DNA of 64,000 nucleotides from Helicobacter pylori NQ4053 (GTDB taxonomy: Bacteria; Campylobacterota; Campylobacteria; Campylobacterales; Helicobacteraceae), in NCBI RefSeq assembly GCF_000274605.1, contig NZ_AKNV01000006.1:372001-436000 (forward strand), written 5' to 3'. Shown piece by piece: positions 6,838 through 16,239 of this stretch; position 1 is the stretch's first letter; each line of letters opens with the position of its first letter. The notes under the pieces are model-generated. The model saw nothing but the letters and a program-made list of their open reading frames with translations, was not told the DNA's origin and did no database searches. The translations under genes and the position numbers were made by a program.

Positions 6838-8779
6838 CATTCTTTTGGTGCGCTTCAAAATTAAAGTCTTTAGCATGTTTGTTTTCGTGCGGCTTAGCGA
6901 TAAAATCTTCAATATAGATTGTTTTTAAATCGCCCCACAGCTCTTTAGAAACCTTAGCGTTTAAGCCGGCTTTGTAAATTTTAATGATTTCTTCGTAGCG
7001 TTTGGTGGGGTTAGAGGTTTCATTTAAGCCTCTTTTGGTGCGCTTGAAGCCGTCGTTTCTAAAGTCTATGAATTTAACGGGCTTTTCATAATCGTGCGGC
7101 TCATGGGCTTTAAAAATATAAACGCTGGTTTGCGCCCAGGCTTGAGGCATGAATAAATCGGTGGGCATTTTAATACTCGCTAAAAGCGAATGTTTTTTTA
7201 AAATTTCAACATTGGATTTTAAAGCTTGCCCACTCCCTGCGCTATCTTGGATAATGATCGCTCCTAAGCCGCCTTTTTGCATATACTCTAACCCAAACTT
7301 GATAAAAGGCATGCCGTTTTCTTCGTAGCTAAAAGGAGGGTTCAATAAAAGGATATTGGGTTTAAAATCTTCATAAATCTTTTTACTGGTTTCAAAAGTG
7401 TTGCCTTTGATGATTAGGCTTGATCCATCGCCTCTTAAAATCATGTTAGTGGTGGCTAGCGAAAACATTTCAGCGTTAAGCTCCACGCCTAAAAGTTGCG
7501 TGGTTTTTGCGTTTTTGATTTTTTCGTTCGCTTTAGTGGTGTTTTTACCATAGGTTTTTTCAATGTCTTCAATCATTAGCACCATAGAAGAAATTAAAAA
7601 GCCCGCGCTCCCTGCGGCCAAATCCATCACAAAAGACTTCGCATTAACCCCTAAAAGTTCGCTCATCATTTTAGTTACATAAGGCGGGGTTAAAACAATG
7701 CCCAATTCCTTACCATCCCCTAAAGCGTATTTTAAAAATTCGCTATAAAGTTCGCCCATGATGTCTAAATGACCGGTATTGTCGCTTTCATTAATGGGCT
7801 TATGGACAAACTCATAAAGAAAGGTAAAAATTTGCTTAGTGATGCTTGAATCTTTTTCTAAAAGCATGCTGATGGCTTTATCCAGGCTCGTTTCTTTATC
7901 GCGCTGCGGGTCTTTACTGATTTCTTTAAAACTAGCGAGCATCAGATCTCGTTTTTCTTCGCTCAAGTTTTTGGTTTTTAAAAATTCGCTGATTTGGTTA
8001 AACACTAAAACGCCATCACGGCTAGTGTCGGTTACTTCGCCTTTTAAATCGCTTGGTTTTAAGCCCCCTTTTTTGCCCTTAATTTCTTGCATGGATAAAA
8101 GCATGCCGCTCACGTATAGCACGCACTGAGGCGCTGTGATGTTGTGGTTATGCATAAGGCGGTTGAGTTTTTTAGCGGTTTCGTTCAACTCGGCTTTGGT
8201 TTTGATTAAGATGAGGTGTTTTTCTTCTTCAGTGAGCGTGCATTCTTTATAAAAAGCGTTAAACGATTCTTGATTTTCTAAAAAATGCAGGTTTTTAGCG
8301 TTAGTGAGCTTGTGCGAATTGATCCCGCTTGCAAAAACATAATACACTTCTATCAAAAGGTTTTCTTCATCATCGCCGGCGATGCCTATGGCGATACATT
8401 CTTTATATTTTTCTTTGTCTCTTAAGATGTTTTGAGCGTAGTGTAAAGCCCCATTCACGGCGTATTTTGAAATGGAATTGTCATCGTTTTGCAACGCGCT
8501 GTTTTTGAGCTTTTTTAAATTTTTAGCGTAGAGTTTGTTTTCTATGATTACAGGGATAACGCTCTCTTTATTTTTAGGGTGCGTGTATCTTTCTAAGCTA
8601 AAATCTGGCTCGCCATAAGAAGTTTTATCTTTGGTTTTACTCGCATTCAAAAGGGCGTTTTTAAGGCTAGGACTCATTTGGCTTTTAACATTAAAATCCG
8701 TATTTTTCATAAGCCCTAAATTGGTCAATTCTTTTTTGACATAGTCATCAACATCATCTTCTAACCGAAAAGCTTGCAT
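6656..8779 (-). CDS. BcgI-like type IIB restriction-methylation subunit, 3' end replaced by element DNA
   Basis: The protein joins a nuclease and an N6-adenine methyltransferase, as in BcgIA. The N-terminal domain has GEPDF (P58-D59) and VIIENK (E80-x-K82), a PD-ExK site. The methyltransferase has a SAM site DLAAGSAGF and the catalytic LLNPPF. About 645 residues look genuine. The last 62, after QKN, come from the inserted element (6656-6837) and are hydrophobic. The partner specificity subunit (HP1471 in 26695) should lie beyond the element, outside the window. AAAGGAT precedes the ATG. With its tail altered and its partner gene displaced, activity is doubtful. It is the last gene of the minus-strand run. 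Confidence 0.75.
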   Translation of the reverse strand: MQAFRLEDDVDDYVKKELTNLGLMKNTDFNVKSQMSPSLKNALLNASKTKDKTSYGEPDFSLERYTHPKNKESVIPVIIENKLYAKNLKKLKNSALQNDDNSISKYAVNGALHYAQNILRDKEKYKECIAIGIAGDDEENLLIEVYYVFASGINSHKLTNAKNLHFLENQESFNAFYKECTLTEEEKHLILIKTKAELNETAKKLNRLMHNHNITAPQCVLYVSGMLLSMQEIKGKKGGLKPSDLKGEVTDTSRDGVLVFNQISEFLKTKNLSEEKRDLMLASFKEISKDPQRDKETSLDKAISMLLEKDSSITKQIFTFLYEFVHKPINESDNTGHLDIMGELYSEFLKYALGDGKELGIVLTPPYVTKMMSELLGVNAKSFVMDLAAGSAGFLISSMVLMIEDIEKTYGKNTTKANEKIKNAKTTQLLGVELNAEMFSLATTNMILRGDGSSLIIKGNTFETSKKIYEDFKPNILLLNPPFSYEENGMPFIKFGLEYMQKGGLGAIIIQDSAGSGQALKSNVEILKKHSLLASIKMPTDLFMPQAWAQTSVYIFKAHEPHDYEKPVKFIDFRNDGFKRTKRGLNETSNPTKRYEEIIKIYKAGLNAKVSKELWGDLKTIYIEDFIAKPHENKHAKDFNFEAHQKNVIFKLNLIYKTITLLLYQKSTKLILKNALFSIKAHILFSIFPLSFLFFENTNNYMSNITY
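6772..6818. repeat. Pair of 12-base direct repeats near the element end
   Basis: GTTTTGTAGATT occurs at 6772-6783 and again, identically, at 6807-6818, 35 bases apart. The outer copy ends 20 bases from the AAAGAATG boundary. Direct repeats inside the end of a tyrosine-recombinase element are typical of accessory binding sites. XerT binding here is inference. Confidence 0.5.
6838..6845 (-). other. Element boundary/attachment site AAAGAATG
   Basis: CATTCTTT on plus is AAAGAATG on minus. It lies in frame in the host gene as codons for Gln-Lys-Asn-Val. Upstream codons look like a normal methyltransferase tail, while everything after it is A/T-rich hydrophobic nonsense. The 8-base sequence matches the target I recall for H. 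pylori plasticity-zone elements. Confidence 0.65.
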
Positions 8780-8811
8780 GGTTTTATCCTTTTAAAAAAT
8801 AAAATTATAAC

Positions 8812-9387
8812 TCATTCATCCGCGCTGCAAAGCGCGATCGCAAAGTGCGCTTTAATGTTTAAAGCTTTAAGGTATTTTAGGGCTTCTTTTAGGGTGGTGC
8901 CGGTGGTGATAATGTCATCTAATAAAAAATAATCTAAATTCTCATCGCCTTTGAAAGTGAAATCCCGTGGGTTGTTAGTGCGAAATTCTAAGCTTTTCCC
9001 GGCATACGAAACAGCATTATTAGCCCTTAAACGCCCGTAAGTGGGTTTTAAATTGCCTTGACAAAAGCCTTTTAAAAGCGCGGCTGAATGCGAGTAAAAG
9101 GATTTGATTTTATCATCAATGGCGATGCCATAAAGGGGAATATTCAAGCCTTGTTCTTGCAGGATTTTCACAAATTCCGTTCCGGCTTTTTGAGAAAGCA
9201 AGGGCAAAATGCGAGATCCAATCAGCGCGTATTTGCTTTTAATGAGCTCTTCTATTTCGCTATAAGCGTAAAAACTATACACGCTCACGCCCTCTAAAAC
9301 CCTTACTTTTAAGCTTAAGGGCAAATCGTTCAAGCAATTTTTGCAAAGGGGTTTGAAAGAAAGCTTCAAACAGGTTAAACAACGCAT
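8812..9387 (-). CDS. ComF-family phosphoribosyltransferase-like protein
   Basis: The 191-residue protein has the two parts of ComFC proteins. A short N-terminal zinc-finger-like segment comes first (CLTC, then CKNC). A phosphoribosyltransferase fold follows, with the PRPP-binding loop [12 protein letters not shown] near residues 153-164. ComFC (CtsW in Campylobacter) is needed for natural DNA uptake, acting in the cytoplasm on incoming single strands; the exact reaction is not settled. The gene overlaps the end of tmk by 13 bases and so is translated in the same operon. It corresponds to HP1473. Confidence 0.8.
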   Translation of the reverse strand: MRCLTCLKLSFKPLCKNCLNDLPLSLKVRVLEGVSVYSFYAYSEIEELIKSKYALIGSRILPLLSQKAGTEFVKILQEQGLNIPLYGIAIDDKIKSFYSHSAALLKGFCQGNLKPTYGRLRANNAVSYAGKSLEFRTNNPRDFTFKGDENLDYFLLDDIITTGTTLKEALKYLKALNIKAHFAIALCSADE

Positions 9388-9950
9388 TTTATAAAAGCGG
9401 CGATTTTCTCGTGCAAGTTTTTAACGCTTTCTTTGGCGTTTAGTTCCAAAACTTCGCACCCGAATTTTTCTTGTAACGCATAAGCGTGAGTTTTGAGCTT
9501 TTGCTGGATGGTGAGTAATTTCTCTGTGCCTTGGTTTTCTATTTTGTCTAAACTTTTAAGGCTTAAGCGCTGTTTTAAGCCCTCTTCATCTATCACTAAA
9601 AGAACGATTTTTGTAGGCAAGATGCTTTGAGTGGCAAGCAGGTTTAATTCCAAGCTTGAAAACTCGCTATAAGCCATGCCAGAGATTAAACTCCTGTCGC
9701 TAATGATGAGTCTTTTTTCTTTCAATGCCGGTTTTATCACGCTTTCTGTATGCTCAGCCCTATCGCTTAAAAACAAAAACGCTCTAGCCAATTCGCTAAT
9801 ATTTTCATTTAAAGCGATACGCCTTAAACTCTCGCCCATTCTTGTCCCCCCTGGCTCTTTGGTAAAAAGGGCGTTTTTAAACCTGGTTTTTAATAATTCT
9901 ACTTGAGTGCTTTTGCCCGCGCCATCAACGCCTTCTAACACCACATACAT
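9375..9950 (-). CDS. tmk: Thymidylate kinase
   Basis: Makes dTDP from dTMP with ATP, an essential step of dTTP synthesis in the cytoplasm. The 191-residue protein has the P-loop [10 protein letters not shown] (7-16), the substrate motif [10 protein letters not shown], the DR motif in [11 protein letters not shown] and the [11 protein letters not shown] lid region. The length is typical. It begins one base after the coaD stop and overlaps comF by 13 bases, so it lies within the minus-strand operon. Confidence 0.95.
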   Translation of the reverse strand: MYVVLEGVDGAGKSTQVELLKTRFKNALFTKEPGGTRMGESLRRIALNENISELARAFLFLSDRAEHTESVIKPALKEKRLIISDRSLISGMAYSEFSSLELNLLATQSILPTKIVLLVIDEEGLKQRLSLKSLDKIENQGTEKLLTIQQKLKTHAYALQEKFGCEVLELNAKESVKNLHEKIAAFIKCVV

Positions 9951-9951
9951 T

Positions 9952-10425
9952 TTAAGCCTTTGAAATCAAAGGATAAATTTCTTTAGGCACTAAATGGCTC
10001 GCATCGCCCTTATGCGCGATAATGGATCGCACGATAGAAGAGCTTATGAAAGCGTTTTGCAAAGTGGGCATGAAATACAAGGTTTCTAATTCGTGGTTTA
10101 AGGATTTGTTCGCATAGCCCATTTGCAATTCGTATTCAAAATCGCTCACCACCCTTAAGCCCCTAACTAACACCTTACAATGATACTCTTTAGCCAGGTT
10201 GGCTAACAGCCCTTCAAACGCCACGCATTCTACATTTGTAAAACTTTTAGTGGCGAGTTGCATCATTTTTAAGCGCTCATCTAAACTAAACATGGGGTTT
10301 TTAGCGCTTGAGTGCGCCACAGCGACAATGAGCTTTTCAAACAATTCGCTGGATCGATGGATAATGTCTATATGCCCGTTAGTGACCGGATCAAAAGTGC
10401 CTGGGTAAATGCCGATTTTTTGCAT
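9952..10425 (-). CDS. coaD: Phosphopantetheine adenylyltransferase
   Basis: Joins ATP and 4'-phosphopantetheine to give dephospho-CoA, the fourth step of CoA synthesis. The hallmark [12 protein letters not shown] is at the N terminus and ISSSIVRS lies near the C terminus. I chose the ATG at 10425 (MQKIGIYPG), giving 157 residues, the known H. pylori length. It overlaps the ubiX stop by one base (TGATG), a translational-coupling arrangement. An upstream in-frame start at 10440 would add five residues inside ubiX. Confidence 0.95.
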   Translation of the reverse strand: MQKIGIYPGTFDPVTNGHIDIIHRSSELFEKLIVAVAHSSAKNPMFSLDERLKMMQLATKSFTNVECVAFEGLLANLAKEYHCKVLVRGLRVVSDFEYELQMGYANKSLNHELETLYFMPTLQNAFISSSIVRSIIAHKGDASHLVPKEIYPLISKA

Positions 10426-10988
10426 CAGTTCATTCCCCATCGTGGGTATAAGTCATTTTCTATCCCCAAGCTGTCAAACCACTTCCCCACTAAAAAATCT
10501 TGCATCGCTTCTAAAGTCTTGCTCTGGGTGTAATAAGTCATCACCGGCGGCGCGATGATCGCATTAGAATGGGCGAGTTTGAGCAAATTTTCCAACATGA
10601 TAGCGCTTAAAGGCATTTCTCTAGGGACAATGAGTAAGGGGCGCTTTTCTTTAAGCATCACAGAGGCACTCCTAGAGATCAAATCCCCCCCAAAGCCATG
10701 CGCAATTTTAGCCACCATGTCCATGCTCGCCGGAATGATCGCCATTTTATGGATGCCATAACTCCCTGAGGCGATGCTCGCATGAATGTCTTGCTCGTTA
10801 AAAAAAGTCGCGCCAGGCCGTAAATCTTTCATGGCGTTTTTAAGGTTGATATTCGATTCTTCTAACGCCACGACATGTGCGTTTTTAGACGCCACGACAA
10901 AAACTTCAATTTCTTTGGGTAATTTCTCTAAAAACCGCAAGGCTAGGGGTATCCCGCTCGCCCCGCTGATGCCTAAAACTAATTTCAT
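10425..10988 (-). CDS. ubiX: Flavin prenyltransferase (UbiX family)
   Basis: Attaches a dimethylallyl group to FMN to make the prenylated flavin used by UbiD-type decarboxylases. The 187-residue protein has the FMN-binding start [15 protein letters not shown], the SGSYGIHKM segment and the C-terminal PRWG. Older annotation calls this family phenylacrylic acid decarboxylase. Its partner UbiD-like enzyme is not in the window. It lies 9 bases after flgA and overlaps coaD by one base. Confidence 0.9.
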   Translation of the reverse strand: MKLVLGISGASGIPLALRFLEKLPKEIEVFVVASKNAHVVALEESNINLKNAMKDLRPGATFFNEQDIHASIASGSYGIHKMAIIPASMDMVAKIAHGFGGDLISRSASVMLKEKRPLLIVPREMPLSAIMLENLLKLAHSNAIIAPPVMTYYTQSKTLEAMQDFLVGKWFDSLGIENDLYPRWGMN

Positions 10989-10997
10989 GAATATCCT

Positions 10998-11654
10998 TTA
11001 TAAGATTTGCGCTTTAGAGCTGCTCAACACTTTCGCTTTTAAGATTTTATTGCTTTCTAAATTTTTCGCTTGAATGACTTGATGGAGCGTGCCATTTTCT
11101 AGGGCTTTTAGGCTTATTTCTATGCTGATTTGCCCCTCTTCATATACCCCGGTGATGATGTCGTTTTTACGCACGATGATTAAAGCTTGGGTTTTGTCTG
11201 CGCTTAAAAGCGTGTCAGGGGGGATAAAATGTTTCGCGCTCACTTTATCGATCGCGCCCTCTAATAAGGGGTTAGAAAGCGCACCAAACAAAACGCGCTC
11301 TTTTTGAGTGTTGTTAGCGGTGATGTTCTCGTCTTTTTTAATCGCTCCTATGCTTTTAAAAGCCTGCATGCTGCCTATCACGCTATAACGCACCGGTAGG
11401 CGTAAATTAGGCTCATTTTCCAATTTTAAAAACACGACCCCATCTTTTTTAAGCTTGTTAGAAGCGTTTAATTCATAGCTTAAAATGGGAGCGTGAGAAA
11501 AACGCTCCGGGATTTCTAAGTTAATGGTTTCAATTTCTAATTTTAAGTCTTTGTATTCTTTAAGGTAAGCTTCTTTAATTTCTGCTTTAAGCGCGTTTGA
11601 ATCCAGGGCGAATAGCGCGTTTAAACAGATAAAAAAAAGGATTAAAATTTTCAA
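10998..11654 (-). CDS. flgA: Flagellar P-ring assembly chaperone FlgA
   Basis: A periplasmic protein that helps FlgI form the flagellar P ring. The 218 residues begin with a signal peptide (MKILILFFICLNALFA). The C-terminal two-thirds matches the SAF-type FlgA domain, including the segments VLFGALSNPLLEGAIDKVSAKHFIPP and VRKNDIITGVYEEG that I split here only for description. The ATG overlaps the uvrD stop by 4 bases. It is the only flagellar gene in this housekeeping operon, as is common in epsilonproteobacteria. Confidence 0.85.
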   Translation of the reverse strand: MKILILFFICLNALFALDSNALKAEIKEAYLKEYKDLKLEIETINLEIPERFSHAPILSYELNASNKLKKDGVVFLKLENEPNLRLPVRYSVIGSMQAFKSIGAIKKDENITANNTQKERVLFGALSNPLLEGAIDKVSAKHFIPPDTLLSADKTQALIIVRKNDIITGVYEEGQISIEISLKALENGTLHQVIQAKNLESNKILKAKVLSSSKAQIL

Positions 11655-13699
11655 AACCCGTTATCCACTTTTTCTACAAATTTTTCTGAGATTTTATCAT
11701 AGACATTCCCTCCGCAATTGATTTTCAAGCACAAACCGCTCAAGCCTTTTTCTACGCCTAAAACCCTACCGGTGCCAAAAATCTTATGTTTGACCAAATC
11801 CCCCACTTTAATGGGCGTGTTTTTTTGGTGATTTTGTTTAGGGGGTTTTTCTTGTTGGAGCAGCTTGGCTTCTTCTAAAAACACAGAGGGCGAGCAAGAA
11901 ATTTTCCTCCCAAAATACGAACGCTCTTTGACATAAGAAAGTTGCAATCCTTCTTTAGCCCTAGTGATCGCTACGTAAGCCAAGCGTCTTTCTTCTTCTA
12001 AATCGCTTTCTTGATTGAACCCCCTATGCGGGAAAAACCCTTCTTCTAACCCGATCACAAACACATGCTTAAACTCTAATCCCTTACTCATATGCACGCT
12101 CATGCAGCTCACTTTTTGCACGTTTTCTGTATTATGGACATCTAACACGCTTTCATTCAAAAAATCCAATAAAGAATGCGTGGGGTTAGTTTTAAAATGC
12201 TCTTTCACTAAACTTAAAAGCTCTTTAACAAAGCCCTCTCTTTCTTCGTAATTGTCTTCTTTTTCATAGCTTTTTAAAAGGTTGGTCTCTTCTAAAAACT
12301 GAGCGCAAAACTTCTCTACTGAAATTTCAAAAGCCTCCCTCAAACGCCCTATCATAGCGGTGAATTTCTTTAAAGCGTATTCGTTTTTAGGGTTGAGTTT
12401 GTCTTTAAACGCCCCAAGTTTTAGCGCCTCTTCTAAATTCAAACCCCCATCATCTAAAAGAGAAAAAATCCATTCTTGAGTGATCTTGCCAAGGCCTCTT
12501 GGAGGTTTGTTTAAAACGCGCTTAATAAAAAAGCGATCGTCTTTTTTAGCCACTACATGCATGAGTGCCAAAGCGTCTTTAACCTCAGCTCTTTCATAGA
12601 AACTCACCGCCCCAATGAGCCTATAAGGGATATTCAAAGCGTTCAAGCTCTCTTCAATGCTGCGACTAAGCCCGTTTAAGCGGTACAAAATAGCGATATT
12701 TTCTAAATTCTCGCCCTTCTTTAAAAAGGCTTTGATTTGATAAGCCACATCCAGGCTCTCTTCTTTTTGCGTGGGGTATTCCTTACAAACCACGCTTTTA
12801 TGCGAGCCTTTGAAACTTTGAAGCGTTTTAATGTGGCGGTGTTGGTTATGGCTGATGAGGGAATTGGCGCACGCTAAGATTTCAGCGCTGGAGCGGTAGT
12901 TGGTCTCTAATTTCACTATTTTAGCCCCTTTAAAATGCTTGGAAAAATTTAAAATGTTAGAAATATCAGCCCCCCTAAACCCATAAATGCTCTGATCGTC
13001 ATCGCCCACCACGCACAAATTATGGTGCGTGCAACTCAATTGTTTTAAAAATTCTAATTGCAAGGCGTTCGTGTCTTGGTATTCATCTACCATGATGTAA
13101 TGGTAGCGTTCGCTGGTCTCTTTGGCGAGTTTTTCATTATCTTGTAAAATCTTAAGGCTTAAACAAAGCAAATCGTCAAAATCCACTAAATTGTCTTTTT
13201 TGAGCGCGTTTTGATAAAGCTCATACGCTTTATAGCATTCGCTATCTTGCATGCTCAAATCCATCATGCCGTTTTTGATTTGAGAAATATTGGCTCTAAA
13301 GTTTGAAATTTTGAGCTGCTTGCACAGCGTTTTGACTTCATCGCTATCTAACACCGAAAAATCGCACGCCCTTTTTAAAAGATTCATGTGTTGCCTTAAA
13401 AACAGCAAACCAAAACGATGGAAAGTGCAAAGCAAGGGGGGGATAAACGCTTGATTGTTCAATAATTTCAAAGCCCTTTCTTGCATTTCTTTACTCGCTT
13501 TATTGGTGAAAGTGAGCGTTAAAGTGTTCTCGCTAGGCACGCCACAAACGCCAATCAAATACGCTAAACGGCTCGTTAAAGTCTTAGTCTTACCGCTCCC
13601 AGCTCCCGCTAAAATGAGCAATGGCCCTTGAATGTGGCTTGCGGCGATTTTTTGCGCTCCGTTCAAATTGCCTAAAATGCTTTTTTCAAAATCCATCAT
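11651..13699 (-). CDS. uvrD: UvrD/Rep-family superfamily 1 DNA helicase
   Basis: A 3'-5' helicase for repair and replication restart. The 682 residues carry all SF1A motifs: Walker A LAGAGSGKTKTL, motif II VDEYQDTNA, motif III DDDQSIYGFRGAD, motif IV TNYRSS, motif V HMSKGLEFKHVFVIG and motif VI RRLAYVAITRAKE. A Lys-rich linker and a Tudor-like tail follow (IKVGDLVKHKIFGTGRVLG), as in PcrA. It overlaps flgA and the upstream TPR gene by 4 bases each. It corresponds to HP1478. Confidence 0.95.
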   Translation of the reverse strand: MMDFEKSILGNLNGAQKIAASHIQGPLLILAGAGSGKTKTLTSRLAYLIGVCGVPSENTLTLTFTNKASKEMQERALKLLNNQAFIPPLLCTFHRFGLLFLRQHMNLLKRACDFSVLDSDEVKTLCKQLKISNFRANISQIKNGMMDLSMQDSECYKAYELYQNALKKDNLVDFDDLLCLSLKILQDNEKLAKETSERYHYIMVDEYQDTNALQLEFLKQLSCTHHNLCVVGDDDQSIYGFRGADISNILNFSKHFKGAKIVKLETNYRSSAEILACANSLISHNQHRHIKTLQSFKGSHKSVVCKEYPTQKEESLDVAYQIKAFLKKGENLENIAILYRLNGLSRSIEESLNALNIPYRLIGAVSFYERAEVKDALALMHVVAKKDDRFFIKRVLNKPPRGLGKITQEWIFSLLDDGGLNLEEALKLGAFKDKLNPKNEYALKKFTAMIGRLREAFEISVEKFCAQFLEETNLLKSYEKEDNYEEREGFVKELLSLVKEHFKTNPTHSLLDFLNESVLDVHNTENVQKVSCMSVHMSKGLEFKHVFVIGLEEGFFPHRGFNQESDLEEERRLAYVAITRAKEGLQLSYVKERSYFGRKISCSPSVFLEEAKLLQQEKPPKQNHQKNTPIKVGDLVKHKIFGTGRVLGVEKGLSGLCLKINCGGNVYDKISEKFVEKVDNGF

Positions 13700-16230
13700 T
13701 CTAAAAACTCGCCCTTTTTTTCTTGACTCAAACGCTCTTTCAAAAGGTTGGCATCAATTTCAAAATCAAAATAAGGCGACGAAAAATCAGAGGTTTTAAT
13801 GGCTAAAAAATGGTTTAACGCTGATTTCAAGTCCCCTTTTCTTTGATACAACAACCCTAAAGCGTAACGGATATTTTCATTATTCGGATCGTCTAATTTC
13901 CCAAGCTCTAGCCATAAAGCGGCGTTATTGTAATTATTCTGTGCGATATAAGTCAAACCCGCTAGGATTTTTAAACGCGTCTCATTGTCCTTAAGATCGC
14001 TAATTAAGTTTTGATACAACGCGCCCGCTTTTTCATACTGGCCTTGAAACAAACTCACTAGCGCTAAATTTTCTAACCAATCGTCAGGGGCTTCGCCTTC
14101 TTCTAAACTGGCGATTTTTTGCTCTAATAATCTTTCTTGATGATCCAAATCATTGACCATAAATCCCATGTAGGTGTAGAAATGACGCCCCAAAATGGGC
14201 CCTTGCATGGTTTGATCCCAACTGATTTTATGCGAATCTAAAAGGGTGTAAATGCTTAAAGTGTGCCGGATGCTCGCATCGTAATACGAAACGATTTCAT
14301 AAAAAATATTAGAGATGAGATCTTTAGGGAGCATTTTTTTTAAATGCCCAAAAGATTGCACCATCAATTTTTTATCCTTGCTCTCTTTAGCGAACACCGC
14401 TTCTAGCGCGTAATAAAAAGGGAGTTTTTTAGGGGCGTTTTTAAGCCAGTCCATATCCCAATTGGTGCGGTAATTCAAATAAGCGATGAGCGAAGAGAGT
14501 AAAGCTTTTTGCGTGGGACTAGAAAAATCCTGACTATAAAAATTCTCTGTGATTTCTCTTAAAAACTCCGTGGTGTCTTCGTGGGTGAAATGCGAGGCTA
14601 AAATCGCAAAAACCGCGCTCAAATAATCCGCAGAATTCAAATGGAAAGCCCTTAAAAAATGGAAATAAGCTTTGTGGTAATTTTCTAATTGCGCATAAAT
14701 CAAGCCCGTATTATAATGGAGGAGCGCGTTATTGGGGCTATTTTTTAAAGACAAATCAAAAAAAGAAAGGGCTTTTTTTAACTGCTTGTTTTCTAACGCT
14801 TTCAGCCCTTTGAGCGCGTTTTTATCCGCTATCGCCATCAAACGCCCCCTTTTAAAAGCAAGGCTTGCCCCCTCTAAATCCTTTTGCGCTTCAGAATCCA
14901 AAAGAAACAGCCCCTCTTCAATCACGCCTAAGGTTTCTTTAGAGTCTAAAACCTTAAAAGGAGCGTAATAAAACAGCAAGCGGTAGATAAAATCCCTTTT
15001 ACCTTCAAAATATTGCGTGTTCCAAAAACGCTCTTTGGCCCTTTCTTTATCCAAAAAAACAGGGTTTATCGTGGGCTTGATGGGGTAAAAAGAGTTGGCT
15101 AATAGCGTGTCTTCTTTGGTGTGGCTGGCTAATTTTAAGGCTTCGCTCGCTTTAAGGATGTCGCCTTTTTTCAAACTCACTAATTCCAAAGCCATCAAAG
15201 CGTTTAAATCTCTAGGGTAGTTGTGCAAATAATGCTGCAAATGCTCCAAAGCCTGCTTGTAATGGCCCAAACGCGCCTGCAAAAGCCCTAAAGCAAGCTC
15301 ATCTTGGGCGTTCGCGCTTTTTTGTAATTGCTTGTAAGCGTTCGTTTCATCTTTAAACATCAAAAACAATTTAGACGCTAAGCGCGCGTTAGGCTTTAAA
15401 AAAGCGTTGGAATTAGGGTGCATTAAAGGCGAAAGGGCTTCAAAATACTCCCCGGCGTAATAGGATTTGAGCGCGTAAGCGTAGGAATAAAAAGATTTTT
15501 TATAGTCTTTATACAAAGTGTCTCTCGCAATTTTTAGATAATGATAATATAAATCCTCATCTTGCAAATGATAAGCGCTCACTAACGCATCAATCGCGCT
15601 CACGCTCGCGTTTTCTTTAGAAGCGATGCTAGAATCAAACAAATCCAACGCCCCATTAAAATCCTTTTCCTTAAACTTAATCACCCCTAAATTATGGCTC
15701 GCAATCCCTTGCGAAAAAGAAGCGGCCTTGTCAAACAAATGCAAAGCTTCATCTTTTTGCCCTTGCTCATACAAAAGGCTCGCTTTTTTCATCATCGCAT
15801 CCACTTGATTCTCATCGCTTCGTTTGAGGGAGTCCTTGCCGATTAGATCGGGTAAGTCTAAATTCTCTATTTGCCCCTCGGCTTGCGCGTTGTTAGCGTT
15901 GTTGGTGTTATTAGGCGTTTCGTTATTGGTGGTGGCGGTATTAGTTTGTAAAGAAGTTTGTTTGTTTTCTTTTTTATGCCCTAGTAACAAGCCCAAAATT
16001 ACAATGAGCGCGATGAGTGAAAGCAATATTCCAAGCGCGATATAAAGCTTTTTTTTATTGCGTGAAAGCTGTTTGAAAAACTCTTTAGAGCTTTTGATTT
16101 TATTGAGCGTCTGCTCTAAAGCCTGCTTCAAAGAGGGGATTTTAGAATGAATGCCCTTTAGGGGGGTTTCTTTTTCGTTTTTGTTTTCGCCCCCTTTTTC
16201 TTCTAATGAATTTTGCTCTTCATTCAGCAC
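13696..16230 (-). CDS. Large TPR-repeat membrane-anchored protein (HP1479 family)
   Basis: The 844-residue protein has a charged cytoplasmic N terminus of about 65 residues and one membrane helix (LYIALGILLSLIALIVILGLLLG, described in two parts by its ends at about 67 and 90). An Asn/Thr-rich linker follows, then about 700 residues of helical TPR-like repeats. Clear repeat units include ASLLYEQGQKDEALHLFDKA, ALLHYNTGLIYAQLENYHKA and ENIRYALGLLYQRKGDLKSA. The repeats should sit in the periplasm and bind other proteins. No function is known to me. It lies between serS and uvrD, overlapping uvrD by 4 bases. Confidence 0.75.
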   Translation of the reverse strand: MLNEEQNSLEEKGGENKNEKETPLKGIHSKIPSLKQALEQTLNKIKSSKEFFKQLSRNKKKLYIALGILLSLIALIVILGLLLGHKKENKQTSLQTNTATTNNETPNNTNNANNAQAEGQIENLDLPDLIGKDSLKRSDENQVDAMMKKASLLYEQGQKDEALHLFDKAASFSQGIASHNLGVIKFKEKDFNGALDLFDSSIASKENASVSAIDALVSAYHLQDEDLYYHYLKIARDTLYKDYKKSFYSYAYALKSYYAGEYFEALSPLMHPNSNAFLKPNARLASKLFLMFKDETNAYKQLQKSANAQDELALGLLQARLGHYKQALEHLQHYLHNYPRDLNALMALELVSLKKGDILKASEALKLASHTKEDTLLANSFYPIKPTINPVFLDKERAKERFWNTQYFEGKRDFIYRLLFYYAPFKVLDSKETLGVIEEGLFLLDSEAQKDLEGASLAFKRGRLMAIADKNALKGLKALENKQLKKALSFFDLSLKNSPNNALLHYNTGLIYAQLENYHKAYFHFLRAFHLNSADYLSAVFAILASHFTHEDTTEFLREITENFYSQDFSSPTQKALLSSLIAYLNYRTNWDMDWLKNAPKKLPFYYALEAVFAKESKDKKLMVQSFGHLKKMLPKDLISNIFYEIVSYYDASIRHTLSIYTLLDSHKISWDQTMQGPILGRHFYTYMGFMVNDLDHQERLLEQKIASLEEGEAPDDWLENLALVSLFQGQYEKAGALYQNLISDLKDNETRLKILAGLTYIAQNNYNNAALWLELGKLDDPNNENIRYALGLLYQRKGDLKSALNHFLAIKTSDFSSPYFDFEIDANLLKERLSQEKKGEFLE

Positions 16231-16239
16231 AAACTAGCC

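Larger units (their letters stand above)
1..6845. mobile_element. One end of an integrating conjugative element (ICEHptfs/TnPZ type)
   Basis: Conjugation-type genes (VirB5-like, VirB6-like) are followed by a cargo gene and a XerT-type tyrosine recombinase at the extreme end. The element stops at CATTCTTT (6838-6845), the complement of AAAGAATG, which is the insertion site I recall for H. pylori plasticity-zone elements. This site lies inside a restriction-modification gene whose coding sense fails exactly there. The other end, with most of the secretion genes, the relaxase and the second copy of the site, lies before base 1. The recombinase is frameshifted, so the copy may be stuck. I cannot tell tfs3 from tfs4 with this much sequence. 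Confidence 0.8.
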
